The translations under genes and the position numbers were made by a program. The notes beneath the pieces are model-generated. The model was given only the letters and a program-made list of their open reading frames with translations. It made no database searches and was not told where the DNA came from. DNA of 64,000 nucleotides from Geodermatophilus bullaregiensis (lineage in GTDB: Bacteria; Actinomycetota; Actinomycetes; Mycobacteriales; Geodermatophilaceae), in NCBI RefSeq assembly GCF_016907675.1, contig NZ_JAFBCJ010000001.1, positions 2,418,001 to 2,482,000 on the forward strand, in the 5' to 3' direction. Positions 7,241 to 15,439 of the stretch are shown here, piece by piece. How positions within the stretch are numbered: the first letter of the stretch is position 1; each line of letters opens with the position of its first letter.

Positions 7241-8098
7241 GTGCCGCTGCCGCCCGCCGCGCGTCCCGACGACCGCGACGCCCTGCGCGCCGCCGTCCGC
7301 GAGGTCCGCGCCACCTCCGGGATGAGCGTCGCCTTCGCCGGGCCGGTCGGGTCGGGCAGCTTCCGGATCGCCGAGCTGCTGGGCGGGCGCACCCGGTACC
7401 TGCGGGGACTGGAGGTGCGCGCCGGCGCGGGTCTGGGCGGCCGGGTGCTCAGTGAGGGCCGGGCGGCCGGCGTGGAGGACTACGGCCGCGCGCTCGACAT
7501 CACCCACGACTACGACGGGCCGGTGCTGGCCGAGGGCCTGCGCACCGTGGCCGCCGTCCCCGTGCTGGTCGACGGCCGGCCGCGGGCGGTGCTGTACGCC
7601 GCCAGCCGCGAGGGCGGCTCGGTCGGCGATCGGGTGCGCGACGCGCTGGCCCGGGCGGCCTCGCGCATGGCCGCGGAGCTCGGCGTCCGCGACGAGGTCG
7701 ACCGCCGGCTGGCGCTGATGGCCGCCGTCCCGTCCGGCCCGCCGGCGGCGGAGGACCCCGCCCGGTGGGAGGAGGTGCGCGCGGTGCACGCCGACCTGCG
7801 GCTGGCCGCCTCCGCCACCGACGACGCCGCCCTGCGCGACCGGCTGCTGTCCGCCTGCACCCGCCTGGCCGCTCTCGGCGCGGCGCAGGACGAGCCGGCG
7901 ACGGTGCACCTGTCGGGCCGCGAGGTCGACGTGCTCACCCAGGTGGCGCTGGGCTGCAGCAACCGGGAGACCGCCGCGCGGCTGTCGCTGCGGCCGGAGA
8001 CCGTGAAGAGCTACCTGGGCTCGGCGATGACCAAGCTCGACGCGCACACCCGCCTGGAGGCCGTCGTCCGCGCCCGGCGGCTGGGCCTGCTGCCGTAG
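7241..8098 (+). CDS. GAF-LuxR transcriptional regulator
   Basis: A 285-aa cytoplasmic regulator. Residues 10-150 form a GAF-like sensory domain (FAGPVGSGSFRIAELLGGRT, AGAGLGGRVLSEGRAAGVEDY, AVPVLVDGRPRAVLYAASR). The C-terminal 60 residues are a LuxR helix-turn-helix (LSGREVDVLTQVALGCSNRETAARLSLRPETVKSYLGSAMTKL). No receiver domain is present, so it probably responds to a ligand or redox signal through GAF. GTG 7241 is chosen for the AGGAGG seven bases upstream; the preceding in-frame Pro-rich codons are promoter. It is divergent from the acyl-CoA synthetase, the kind of placement seen for regulators of catabolic genes, but the target is not shown. Confidence 0.88.
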   Translation: MPLPPAARPDDRDALRAAVREVRATSGMSVAFAGPVGSGSFRIAELLGGRTRYLRGLEVRAGAGLGGRVLSEGRAAGVEDYGRALDITHDYDGPVLAEGLRTVAAVPVLVDGRPRAVLYAASREGGSVGDRVRDALARAASRMAAELGVRDEVDRRLALMAAVPSGPPAAEDPARWEEVRAVHADLRLAASATDDAALRDRLLSACTRLAALGAAQDEPATVHLSGREVDVLTQVALGCSNRETAARLSLRPETVKSYLGSAMTKLDAHTRLEAVVRARRLGLLP

Positions 8099-8105
8099 CG
8101 GCCGT

Positions 8106-8172
8106 CGATCATCGGACTGTTGCCGCCGACACGCGCGGACACGCCGGTCGGGCGTGCACGCACCCGGTGATC
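8106..8172. repeat. 67-bp hairpin element, copy 1 of 2
   Basis: The element lies between the convergent LuxR gene and MoxR-VWA gene and includes two bases of the latter's stop codon. Twenty bases (CGTGCACGCACCCGGTGATC, 8153-8172) are identical to the complement of 63472-63491, and the rest of the unit is also similar. The ends pair imperfectly here (CGATCATCGG with CCGGTGATC). It is probably a terminator. Confidence 0.6.
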
Positions 8173-10042
8173 AACCGAGCAGGCGGGTGAGCGCGGGGCC
8201 GAGGTCGCGCACCGTGCGCACCATCTGCGCCGTCCCGCCGCCGCGTCCGGCCAGCGACCGCGCGGCCTCCTCCGCCTCGGGCGTCGGGAGCGGGCAGAGC
8301 ACGTGCAGCCGGTCGATGCCGCCGAGCGCGGACTCCGGCGGGTCGCCCGTGGTGTGCAGGCAGTCCGACAGCAGGACGACGACCCGCTCGTCGGCGACCT
8401 CGGCGGCCAGCTCGAGGCGGGCGGCGCGCAGGGCGGCGGCGAGGTCGGTCATCCCGTGGCCGCGCAGCCCCAGCAGGTGGGTGACGACGTCCTCGACGGC
8501 CCGCCGGTGGCCGGAGCGCTGCACGACGTCGACGTCCCGGCCGAAGGTGAGCAGGCTGGTCCGCAGCTTCTCGTCGCCGGTGAGGACGACGCCGGCCGCC
8601 GCGATCGCCGCGATCGCCACCCCGAGGCCGGTCATCGACCCCGACGTGTCGACGGCGAGGCAGACGGCGCGCCGGTGCCCGGTCCAGCGGCGGGTCACCA
8701 GGTCGCCGGGCTCGAGCGGGGTGCCCAGGTCCCACCGGTCGAGGGTGCGGTCGAGGTCGAGGTCGCCGTCGCCGCGGTGGTCGGGCACCAGCCGCCGGGT
8801 GCCGCGGGTGCGGGTCCGGCCCACCCGGCCGACCTGGACGAACACCCGCCCGGCCAGCCGCCGGGCCGCCGCGCGCAGCTCGCGGTCGGTGGCCGCGGCG
8901 AGGTCGGTGAGCAGGGCGGCCGCGGCGTCGGCGTCCTCGGCCATCAGCGCGGCGAAGGCCTCCTCGTCGAGCTCGCCGACCTCGGGGCTGACCTCCTCGA
9001 ACGCCTCGTGCCGGGCGGCCATCTCGCGGCGGCTGGTCTGCCGCCGGCCGCCTCCGGAGCGCCGGTCGCGCCGCAGGGAGGACGGGGAGTCGGTGCCCGC
9101 CGGGGACTCCGGCGGGCCCTCACCTTTTCCCTGATCACCACCGCTCGAGGGATCGGCCGGGGGCTGCTCGTCGGGCGGTGGCGGTCCCGTCTCCGGCCAC
9201 ACGTCGTCGAGGATGTCGTCGATGACCGCCTCGGGGGTGCGCTCGACGCCCTCGGCGACGCGGATCCGGCCCGACAGCGCGGCGTACGCGGCGTCGCGGG
9301 CGGTCTCCCGGGCGCCGTCGGCCCCGAGACCGGACTGCCCGCGCACGTCGAGCAGGCCGCCCAGCAGCAGCACCAGGTCGGTGGCGCCGCGCACCGAGGA
9401 GCCCATGCGGACGTCGCGGTGCACCCGGGTGGCGCGCACCAGCCGGACGGCGAGCCCGATCAGCGACGGCGGCGCCCCGGTGACCGCGGCGACGATGGCC
9501 CGCTCCGCGTCGGCCTCCTGGTAGCCGAGCACCACCCGGCACATGCGGTCGGCGATCGCCTGCCCGACCCGGGCGGTGCCGATGGCGTCGAAGGGGTTCA
9601 TCGCCGCGATGAGGCGGAACCCGGCCGCCGCCCGCACGTGGCCCAGCCGCGGGACGGTGATCTCGCCCTCGGTGAGCACCGTGATGAGGACGTTGAGCGT
9701 CTCCTCGGGGATCCGGTTGAGCTCCTCGAGGTAGAGCAGCCCGTGCCCGCGCATCGCCGTCAGCAGCGGCCCGTCGGTGAAGCTGGCGGGCACGTAGCCC
9801 TCGGCCAGGACGGCGGCCGGGTCGTACTGGCCGATCAGCCGGGCCGGCGTGAGCTCGGCGTTGCCCTCGACGAAGACGACCTCCTGGCCGGCGTCGGCGG
9901 CGATCGCGCGCAGCAGCGTCGACTTGCCCGTGCCCGGGGGCCCCTCGAGGACGACGTGCCGGTTGGTCCGCAGCGCGACGCTGAGCACCTCGCGCTCCCG
10001 CTGCAGCCCGATGACCGGGTGCGGCGCGGTCGGGTTCCCCAC
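8171..10042 (-). CDS. MoxR-type AAA ATPase fused to a VWA domain
   Basis: A 623-aa fusion of two partners that are usually separate. Residues 1-290 are a MoxR-class AAA+ ATPase: Walker A GPPGTGKST (34-42), Walker B LLYLEELNRI and sensor AAMNPFDAIGTARVGQAIADR. A charged linker (about 300-350, rich in P, S, G, R) leads to a C-terminal von Willebrand A domain with the MIDAS loop DTSGS and LLSDCLHTTGD. Such chaperone pairs insert metals or remodel large enzyme complexes, and fused proteins are also known in Mg-chelatase-like families. Its target is unknown. A separate MoxR/VWA pair (CoxD/CoxE) lies 3-5 kb away on the same strand. The gene stands alone behind a hairpin terminator. Confidence 0.88.
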   Translation of the reverse strand: MGNPTAPHPVIGLQREREVLSVALRTNRHVVLEGPPGTGKSTLLRAIAADAGQEVVFVEGNAELTPARLIGQYDPAAVLAEGYVPASFTDGPLLTAMRGHGLLYLEELNRIPEETLNVLITVLTEGEITVPRLGHVRAAAGFRLIAAMNPFDAIGTARVGQAIADRMCRVVLGYQEADAERAIVAAVTGAPPSLIGLAVRLVRATRVHRDVRMGSSVRGATDLVLLLGGLLDVRGQSGLGADGARETARDAAYAALSGRIRVAEGVERTPEAVIDDILDDVWPETGPPPPDEQPPADPSSGGDQGKGEGPPESPAGTDSPSSLRRDRRSGGGRRQTSRREMAARHEAFEEVSPEVGELDEEAFAALMAEDADAAAALLTDLAAATDRELRAAARRLAGRVFVQVGRVGRTRTRGTRRLVPDHRGDGDLDLDRTLDRWDLGTPLEPGDLVTRRWTGHRRAVCLAVDTSGSMTGLGVAIAAIAAAGVVLTGDEKLRTSLLTFGRDVDVVQRSGHRRAVEDVVTHLLGLRGHGMTDLAAALRAARLELAAEVADERVVVLLSDCLHTTGDPPESALGGIDRLHVLCPLPTPEAEEAARSLAGRGGGTAQMVRTVRDLGPALTRLLG

Positions 10043-10068
10043 GCGACTCCTCCCTCGACGACGGACGG

Positions 10069-10112
10069 CGAGGTCTGCACACCGGCCCGTGGGGACCAGT
10101 GTGCAGACCTCG
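10069..10112 (-). terminator. hairpin terminator after the second NDMA-ADH
   Basis: Perfect 14-bp arms CGAGGTCTGCACAC (10069-10082) and its complement (10099-10112) enclose a 16-base loop just downstream of the dehydrogenase stop and upstream of the MoxR-VWA gene. The arms are less GC-extreme than other local hairpins, so an operator is a possible alternative. Confidence 0.6.
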
Positions 10113-10118
10113 TGGAGG

Positions 10119-11258
10119 TCAGGCCGGGGCGCCCTCCAGCGGAGGGGTGTCGTAGACGATGACGCCGCGGATGTTCTTGCCGTTGACCAGGTCCTCGTAC
10201 CCCTGGTTGACCTGGTCGAGGGTGTAGGTCTGGGTGATCAGCTCGTCCAGCTTGAGGTCCCCGGACCGGTACAGCTCGATCATCTTCGGGATGTCGTGGA
10301 ACGGGTCGCCGGAACCGAACAGGCTGCCCTTCACCGTCTTCTCGAACAGCGTCAGCAGCGAGCTGCTGAGCTCGATGTTGTTCTTGGTCGGGTCGGCCAG
10401 GCCGGTGATGACCGCCGTGCCGCCCTTGCGGATGGTGTTCACCGCGTCGGTGACCACCTTCGCGTCGACGACGCCGACGGTGATGATCGCCTTGTCCGCG
10501 CCGACCCCGCGGGTCAGCTCCTGGACCAGCTCCTGGGCCTCCTCGGCGGTCTCGCAGCTGTGCGTGGCACCCAACTGCTCGGCGGCCTCCCGCTTGTTGG
10601 GCAGCGGGTCGACGGCCACGACGTTGCGCGCTCCGGCCAGCGCCGCGCCCTGCACGCTGTTGATGCCGATCCCGCCGATGCCGTAGATGACGATCGTGTC
10701 GCCGGGCTCGGTGGCCGCCGCGTGCACGGCCGAGCCCCAGCCCGTCGGGACGCCGCAGCCGATGAGCACGACCTTGTCCAGCGGCAGGTCGGGGTCGACC
10801 TTCACCGCGGAGTTCTCGCTGATGACGGCGCGCTCGGAGAAGGTGCCGAGCATGCACATGCCGCCGTAGTCGTTGCCGTCGGCGTCGTGGAAGCGGAAGG
10901 TCCCGTCCGGGAGGTTCCCGACGAGGATCGACGCGCCCATGTCGCAGAGGTTCGACTTGCCGGTGGAGCACCAGCGACAGTGGCCGCACACCGGCAGGAA
11001 CGAGCAGACGACGTGGTCGCCGGGCTGCAGCCGGGTGACGCCCGGGCCCACCTTCTCGATGACCCCGGCGCCCTCGTGCCCGCCGACGATGGGGAACTGC
11101 GGGACGATGTCGCCGTGCCGCAGGTGCTCGTCGGAGTGGCACAGCCCCGCCGCGACGTAGCGGATGAGCACCTCGCCGGCCTTGGGCTCGTCGAGCTCGA
11201 GCTCGGTGATCTCGAACGGCTGCCCGGTGTCGCGCAGTACGGCTGCCCTGGTCTTCAT
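10119..11258 (-). CDS. second NDMA-dependent (mycofactocin-type) alcohol dehydrogenase
   Basis: A 379-aa zinc MDR protein of the same subfamily as the gene at 4195, clearly paralogous but not a recent duplicate. Catalytic zinc ligands lie in GLCHSDEH and GGHEGAG; the structural zinc lobe is CGHCRWCSTGKSNLC; the cofactor fold is GIGGIGIN; and the C-terminus GYEDLVNGKNIRGVIVY matches the family. The ATG at 11258 has GGAGGAG three to four bases upstream. It is expected to oxidise primary alcohols with bound NAD and an external acceptor. It is followed by its own hairpin, so it is likely monocistronic. The region 11259-11399 upstream holds its promoter and the MOSC terminator. Substrate range cannot be read from the sequence. 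Confidence 0.9.
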   Translation of the reverse strand: MKTRAAVLRDTGQPFEITELELDEPKAGEVLIRYVAAGLCHSDEHLRHGDIVPQFPIVGGHEGAGVIEKVGPGVTRLQPGDHVVCSFLPVCGHCRWCSTGKSNLCDMGASILVGNLPDGTFRFHDADGNDYGGMCMLGTFSERAVISENSAVKVDPDLPLDKVVLIGCGVPTGWGSAVHAAATEPGDTIVIYGIGGIGINSVQGAALAGARNVVAVDPLPNKREAAEQLGATHSCETAEEAQELVQELTRGVGADKAIITVGVVDAKVVTDAVNTIRKGGTAVITGLADPTKNNIELSSSLLTLFEKTVKGSLFGSGDPFHDIPKMIELYRSGDLKLDELITQTYTLDQVNQGYEDLVNGKNIRGVIVYDTPPLEGAPA

Positions 11259-11381
11259 CGACTCCTCCAGTCCCCGGCACCAGCCGTACCGGATCTGCTA
11301 CGCGGATGCAGGCCGGTCGCGCGGCTCGTGGAGCACCTCGGCGGCCGGACCGCCATCGTCGGACGGCACTGTGACGCCGGC

Positions 11382-11399
11382 CACCCCCGGACGGGGGTG
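11382..11399 (-). terminator. short hairpin after MOSC gene
   Basis: CACCCCCG (11382-11389) and CGGGGGTG (11392-11399) are complementary with a 2-base turn, immediately after the MOSC stop codon. This fits the end of the coxDEF-MOSC unit. Confidence 0.55.
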
Positions 11400-11972
11400 T
11401 CAGCGGCGGCGCGGGGCCGGCCGGACGGCCTCCCCCGCCCGGGCCGGGTCGAGCGGGGCGGCGCTGGTGAGCACGGCCGGTCCCAGCCGCAGCACGCCGT
11501 CGGACAGCGGCGCGCACCGGACGCCGCCGCGCCCGCGCATCCCCCGGTGCGCGCCAGGGGCCAGCACGGTGTCCAGCCAGGCGCACGGGTTGGCCGGGCG
11601 GCCGCCCCGCAGCACGACGGGGCCCTCGCCGCAGTCCAGGGCGAACACCTCGCCGCGCAGGGCCTCTACCTCGGCGCCGCGCAGGACGACGTTGCGCCGG
11701 GTGAGCAGCGGGTCGAGCGCGCCGCTGCCGAGCTCGGCGGCCAGCGCCTCGACCGACTCGGCGGCCAGCACGGTGACCGCGGCGTCGCGGTGGGCGGGCC
11801 GGCCGGCGTAGCGGTCACCCACGATGCCGTGGCCCGCGCGGACCCCGGCCCGCGTCACCCGGTCGCCGTCCTGGGGCGGGACTCCTCCACCCGGCCGCCC
11901 GTCGTAGCGGTGCACCGGCGAGACGAGCAGCCCCACGACCTCGACCCGGTACGAGTGGGGTCGCTCGCTCAC
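11400..11972 (-). CDS. MOSC domain protein
   Basis: A 190-aa protein of the MOSC fold (C-terminal domain of molybdenum cofactor sulfurase), which handles Moco or sulfur carriers. Seen: the GVRAGHGIVGDRYAGRP block, RRNVVLRGAEVEALRGEVFAL, and PANPCAWLD with the conserved Cys expected to carry persulfide or touch the metal. Length is normal for stand-alone MOSC proteins. The GTG start overlaps the XdhC stop (GTGA), so the two are translated together. With XdhC, CoxE and CoxD upstream, this points to sulfuration or maturation of a molybdenum hydroxylase. No hydroxylase subunit is in the window. A short hairpin follows the stop. Confidence 0.88.
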   Translation of the reverse strand: MSERPHSYRVEVVGLLVSPVHRYDGRPGGGVPPQDGDRVTRAGVRAGHGIVGDRYAGRPAHRDAAVTVLAAESVEALAAELGSGALDPLLTRRNVVLRGAEVEALRGEVFALDCGEGPVVLRGGRPANPCAWLDTVLAPGAHRGMRGRGGVRCAPLSDGVLRLGPAVLTSAAPLDPARAGEAVRPAPRRR

Positions 11973-13090
11973 CGCTCGGCGGTGCGGTGGATCGGGCCCC
12001 CGATCGCGGTCAGCCGCTCACCGCTGCCGCCCCAGCGCCCGGCGATGATCTCCGCGGCGATCGAGACGGCGGTCTCCTCGGGGGTGCGGGCACCGAGGTC
12101 CAGCCCGATCGGCGAGGACAGGCGGGCGAGCTCGTCGGGGGACAGCCCCGCCTCGCGCAGCCGGTCCAGCCGCTCCTCGTGCGTGCGCCGCGAGCCCATC
12201 GCCCCGACGTAGGCCACCGGCAGCCGCAGCGCGACCTCCAGCAGCGGGACGTCGAACTTCGGGTCGTGGGTGAGCACGCACAGCACGGTGCGCTCGTCGA
12301 TGCGCCCGGCGTCGACCTCGGCCTGCAGGTAGCGGTGCGGCCACTCGACGACGACCTCGTGCGCGTCGGGGAAGCGGCGCGCGGTGGCGAACACCGGCCG
12401 GGCGTCGCACACGGTCACCCGGTAGCCGAGGAACGCCCCGACCCGGGCGACGGCGGCCGCGAAGTCGATGGCGCCGAAGACGACCATCCGCGCGGGCGGG
12501 GCGAAGGAGGAGACGAACAGGGTGAGCTCGTCGCCGCGCCGCTCGCCGTCGTGGCCGTAGGTCAGCGTCGCCGTCCGGCCGGCGGCGAGCATGCCGCGGG
12601 CGTCGTCGGCGACGGCGTCGTCCAGGCGCTGCAGGCCGAGGGTGCCGGAGCGCCGGTCGGGCCAGAGCACCAGCCGCCTGCCGATCCGGTCCTCCGGCCC
12701 GCGCACGCAGGTGACGACGGCGACCGGCTCGTGCCGGCCCACCGACTCGGCGATCTCGCCCAGCTCGGGGAACGACTCCCGCGACACCGGCTCGACGAAC
12801 ACGTCGAGGATCCCGCCGCAGGTCAGGCCGACGGCGAAGGCGTCGTCGTCGCTGACGCCGTACCGCTCGAGGGTGGGGACGCCGGTCTCGACGACGTCCT
12901 TGGCCTCCTCGTACACCGCCCCCTCGACGCAGCCGCCGGAGACGCTGCCCACCGCCGTCCCGTCGGGGCCGACCAGCATCGACGCCCCCGCCGGCCGCGG
13001 CGCCGAGCGCCAGGTGGCCACCACCGTCCCCATCCCGACCGTCTCGCCGGCCTGCCACCAGCCGACCAGGTCGTCCAAGACATCACGCAC
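11969..13090 (-). CDS. XdhC/CoxF-family molybdenum hydroxylase maturation factor
   Basis: A 373-aa XdhC-type protein. In xanthine dehydrogenase systems XdhC binds Moco, helps its sulfuration and delivers it to the apoenzyme; CoxF is the relative in CO dehydrogenase clusters. The N-terminal XdhC_CoxI domain has GSVSGGCVEGAVYEEA and GLTCGGILDVFVEP, including the Cys thought to take part in sulfur handling. The C-terminal Rossmann domain has VVFGAIDFAAAVARVGAFLGYRVTVCDAR and YVGAMGSRRTHEERL. GTG 13090 has GGAGGAG about ten bases upstream; codons before it run into the repeat and the preceding gene. It overlaps the MOSC gene by four bases and follows coxE after an 83-bp gap that holds a hairpin repeat. 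Confidence 0.9.
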   Translation of the reverse strand: MRDVLDDLVGWWQAGETVGMGTVVATWRSAPRPAGASMLVGPDGTAVGSVSGGCVEGAVYEEAKDVVETGVPTLERYGVSDDDAFAVGLTCGGILDVFVEPVSRESFPELGEIAESVGRHEPVAVVTCVRGPEDRIGRRLVLWPDRRSGTLGLQRLDDAVADDARGMLAAGRTATLTYGHDGERRGDELTLFVSSFAPPARMVVFGAIDFAAAVARVGAFLGYRVTVCDARPVFATARRFPDAHEVVVEWPHRYLQAEVDAGRIDERTVLCVLTHDPKFDVPLLEVALRLPVAYVGAMGSRRTHEERLDRLREAGLSPDELARLSSPIGLDLGARTPEETAVSIAAEIIAGRWGGSGERLTAIGGPIHRTAER

Positions 13091-13118
13091 GTGGCTGCTC
13101 CTCCACCTCGACGTTCGG

Positions 13119-13173
13119 CCCTCCTGCAGGGGCCCGCCGCGAGCTCGCGAGCGGTGGGGGGCAGGAGGGTCCT
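13119..13173 (-). repeat. stop-codon-linked GC hairpin repeat
   Basis: On the minus strand this unit directly follows the coxE stop: AAGGACCCTCCTGCC, then CACCGCTCGCGAGCTCGCGG, then the complement of the first block. It lies inside the apparent coxE-xdhC operon, so either it terminates only part of the transcripts or it acts in RNA processing. Confidence 0.75.
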
Positions 13174-14256
13174 TCATGCACCGGAGATCACCGCCGACAG
13201 CTCCTCGAAGGCCGCCAGGCTGTGCCCGGCGACGAACGCGTCCACCGAGGGCAGCGCGGCCTGCATCCCGCCGGTCAGCGGCTCGTAACCGGCCCGGCCC
13301 TTGTGCGGGTTGACCCAGACGACGGCGTGCGCGAGCCGGCGCAGCCGCGCCATCTGCTCGCGCAGCAGGTCGGGGCTGCCCCGCTCCCAGCCGTCGCTGC
13401 ACACGACGACGACGGCGCCGCGGGCGGTGCCGCGCTGGCCCCAGCGGTCGAGGAAGGCCTTGAGCACCTCACCGAGGCGGGTGCCGCCGGACCAGTCGGG
13501 GATGGCCTGGCCGCTGGCGGCCAGCGCCCGGTCGGGGTCGCGCAGCCGCATCTCGCGGGTGACACGGGTGAGCCGGGTGCCCACGGTGAACACCTCGGTC
13601 GACGCCGGCCGGGCCCGCACCGCCGCGTGGGCGAAGCGCAGCAGCGCGTCGGCGTAGGGGGCCATCGACCCGGAGACGTCGACCAGCAGCACCACCCGCC
13701 GCGGCCGGGGCCGGGCCCGCCGGTGCAGCAGGCGGGTGACCTCGCCGCCGTCGCGCAGCGAGCGCCGCACGGTGCGGCCGGCGTGCACGGCGCCGTGCGG
13801 GCTGGGGCGCCGGCGCCGGGACAGGCGCATCGGCGACGCCGGGACCACCAGCGCGAACAGCCGGCGCAGGTGCTCGCGCTCGGCGGGGGTGAGGTCGGCG
13901 ACGTCGCGGTGGCGCAGCACCTCATCGCCGCTGGCCTGCGCGGCCAGGTCGGGGGCGTCCTCGCCGTCCTCGCCGGTGCCGGCGCCGGCGTCCAGCGGCG
14001 CGGAGGTCGCCAGGGTCGGCGGCTTCTGCGCCACCGGGGTGGTCCGGCGGGGCGCCTCGCCGCCGAAGTACGCGGCGAAGGCGGCGTCGTAGCGGTCGAG
14101 GTCGTCGGGACCGGCGCACAGCGTCAGGCGCCCGGCCCAGTAGACGGCGCTCGCGTCGAGGACGTCGAGGGCCCCGGCCGCCGAGAGCATCGCCTCCACC
14201 CGGTCCGGCGAGGCGGCGACCCCGGCGGCGCGCAGCGTGCGGGCGAACCCCAGCAC
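13174..14256 (-). CDS. CoxE-type VWA domain protein
   Basis: A protein of about 360 aa. In Oligotropha-type CO dehydrogenase clusters CoxE, a VWA protein, works with the ATPase CoxD to build the copper-sulfido-Mo centre; related pairs serve other hydroxylases. The N-terminus (LGFARTLRAAGVAASPDRVEAM) and the middle acidic/Pro region match CoxE proteins. The VWA domain begins RRVVLLVDVSGSMAPYADALLRFA with an intact MIDAS DVSGS, and CSDGWERGSPDLL supplies the later Asp. The start is uncertain: GTG 14256 gives the family-like N-terminus but lacks a clear ribosome site. It lies between coxD (88 bp upstream) and xdhC, and both gaps are filled by the hairpin repeat. Confidence 0.85.
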   Translation of the reverse strand: MLGFARTLRAAGVAASPDRVEAMLSAAGALDVLDASAVYWAGRLTLCAGPDDLDRYDAAFAAYFGGEAPRRTTPVAQKPPTLATSAPLDAGAGTGEDGEDAPDLAAQASGDEVLRHRDVADLTPAEREHLRRLFALVVPASPMRLSRRRRPSPHGAVHAGRTVRRSLRDGGEVTRLLHRRARPRPRRVVLLVDVSGSMAPYADALLRFAHAAVRARPASTEVFTVGTRLTRVTREMRLRDPDRALAASGQAIPDWSGGTRLGEVLKAFLDRWGQRGTARGAVVVVCSDGWERGSPDLLREQMARLRRLAHAVVWVNPHKGRAGYEPLTGGMQAALPSVDAFVAGHSLAAFEELSAVISGA

Positions 14257-14286
14257 CGTGGCGACGACATCGCGACGTGCGGGAAC

Positions 14287-14344
14287 GGCCCCGTCCGGAG
14301 GCTCACCCTGAGCTCGCGAGGGGTGAGAGGGACGGGGTCCTTCC
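14287..14344 (-). repeat. stop-codon-linked GC hairpin repeat
   Basis: On the minus strand the coxD stop TGA is followed by GGAAGGACCCCGTCCCTCT, the same start as the copy at 2297, then a hairpin ending GGACGGGGCC. It separates coxD and coxE. Confidence 0.75.
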
Positions 14345-15271
14345 TCAGCCGCCACCGAACAGCGCTCCCCGTGCCAGGGCGTGCACCCGGTCGGTGTCCT
14401 CGCGGTACTTGAGCACGGCGCCGAGCGTGCGGGCGGCGAGGTCGGGGTCGAGGTCGCGCGCGCCGAGGGTGTGCAGCGCGGTGGCCCAGTCCATCGCCTC
14501 GGCCACACCCGGGGGCTTGAGCAGGTCGAGGGTGCGCAGCTTCGCCGCCGCCCGGGCGACCTCGCGCGCCAGCCGCTCGGTCACCTCGGGCAGCCGGGTG
14601 CGCAGGATGGCGACCTCGCGGTCGAAGTCGGGGTGCTGCAGCCAGTGGTAGAGGCAGCGGCGCTTGAGCGCGTCGTGCACCTCGCGCGTGCGGTTGGAGG
14701 TCAGCACCACCAGCGGCGGGACCTCCGCGCGGACGGTGCCGAGCTCGGGGATGGAGATGGTGAAGTCGGAGAGCACCTCGAGCAGGAACGCCTCGAACTC
14801 GTCGTCGGCGCGGTCGACCTCGTCGACCAGCAGCACGCTCGGGGAGTCCTCCAGCGCCTGCAGCAGCGGCCGGGCGAGCAGGAAGCGGCGGTCGTAGAGC
14901 GAGGCCTCGAGGCTCGCGGTGTCCGCGGTGGCGTGCGCGGCCTCGGCGGCGCGCAGGTGCAGCAGCTGGCGGCCGAAGTCCCAGTCGTACAGCGCCTGGC
15001 TGGCCTCCAGGCCCTCGTAGCACTGCAGCCGGTAGATCGGGCGGCCGGTGACCCGGGCCAGCGCCTGGGCCAGCGCCGTCTTGCCGACACCGGCCTCGCC
15101 CTCGAGGAAAAGCGGGCGGCGCATCACCAGCGCCAGGTAGGCCGCGGTGGCCAGGCCCTCGTCGGGGAGGTAGCCGGTCGCCCGCAGCGCGGCGGCCAGG
15201 TCCTCGGGCCCTCCGGGGAACGCGTCGGTCGCGGAGGGCGACGCGGTGGTCTCGGTCACGCCGCCGAGCAT
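14345..15271 (-). CDS. CoxD-type MoxR AAA ATPase
   Basis: A 308-aa AAA+ ATPase of the CoxD branch of MoxR proteins. Walker A is GEAGVGKTALAQALA, the CoxD-typical LYDWDFGRQLLHLRAAE follows, and Walker B is LLVDEVDRADDEFEAFLLEVLSDFTISIPELGTV. Sensor-1 (LTSNRTREVHDALKRRCLYHWL) is in place. In CO dehydrogenase systems CoxD drives insertion of sulfur and copper at the Mo site with CoxE. It is first in the order coxD-coxE-xdhC-MOSC, matching coxDEF of known clusters, but coxM/S/L are missing here. The start is taken as ATG 15271; GTG 15259 (304 aa) is an alternative. It probably assembles a molybdenum hydroxylase encoded elsewhere. Confidence 0.88.
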   Translation of the reverse strand: MLGGVTETTASPSATDAFPGGPEDLAAALRATGYLPDEGLATAAYLALVMRRPLFLEGEAGVGKTALAQALARVTGRPIYRLQCYEGLEASQALYDWDFGRQLLHLRAAEAAHATADTASLEASLYDRRFLLARPLLQALEDSPSVLLVDEVDRADDEFEAFLLEVLSDFTISIPELGTVRAEVPPLVVLTSNRTREVHDALKRRCLYHWLQHPDFDREVAILRTRLPEVTERLAREVARAAAKLRTLDLLKPPGVAEAMDWATALHTLGARDLDPDLAARTLGAVLKYREDTDRVHALARGALFGGG

Positions 15272-15348
15272 CCCACCCGCGCGAGCAGCGGACACCGTCC
15301 GGCCGGGCAGGCGGCCGGAGGGCGACCGGGACCGCCCGGGTGGGCGAA

Positions 15349-15388
15349 CGGCGGCCGGCCCGGGAGAGGTCTCCCCGGCCGGCCGCCG
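15349..15388 (-). terminator. hairpin terminator after the PRC/DUF2382 gene
   Basis: Twelve-bp arms CGGCGGCCGGCC (15349-15360) and the complement (15377-15388) enclose a loop that itself pairs GGGAG with CTCCC. It lies 50 bp downstream of the PRC gene stop and upstream of coxD. Confidence 0.65.
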
Positions 15389-15439
15389 CCGGTGCGTGCT
15401 GCCCGGGTGGTGCTGCCGGGCGTCAGCCGTGGTGCTGTG

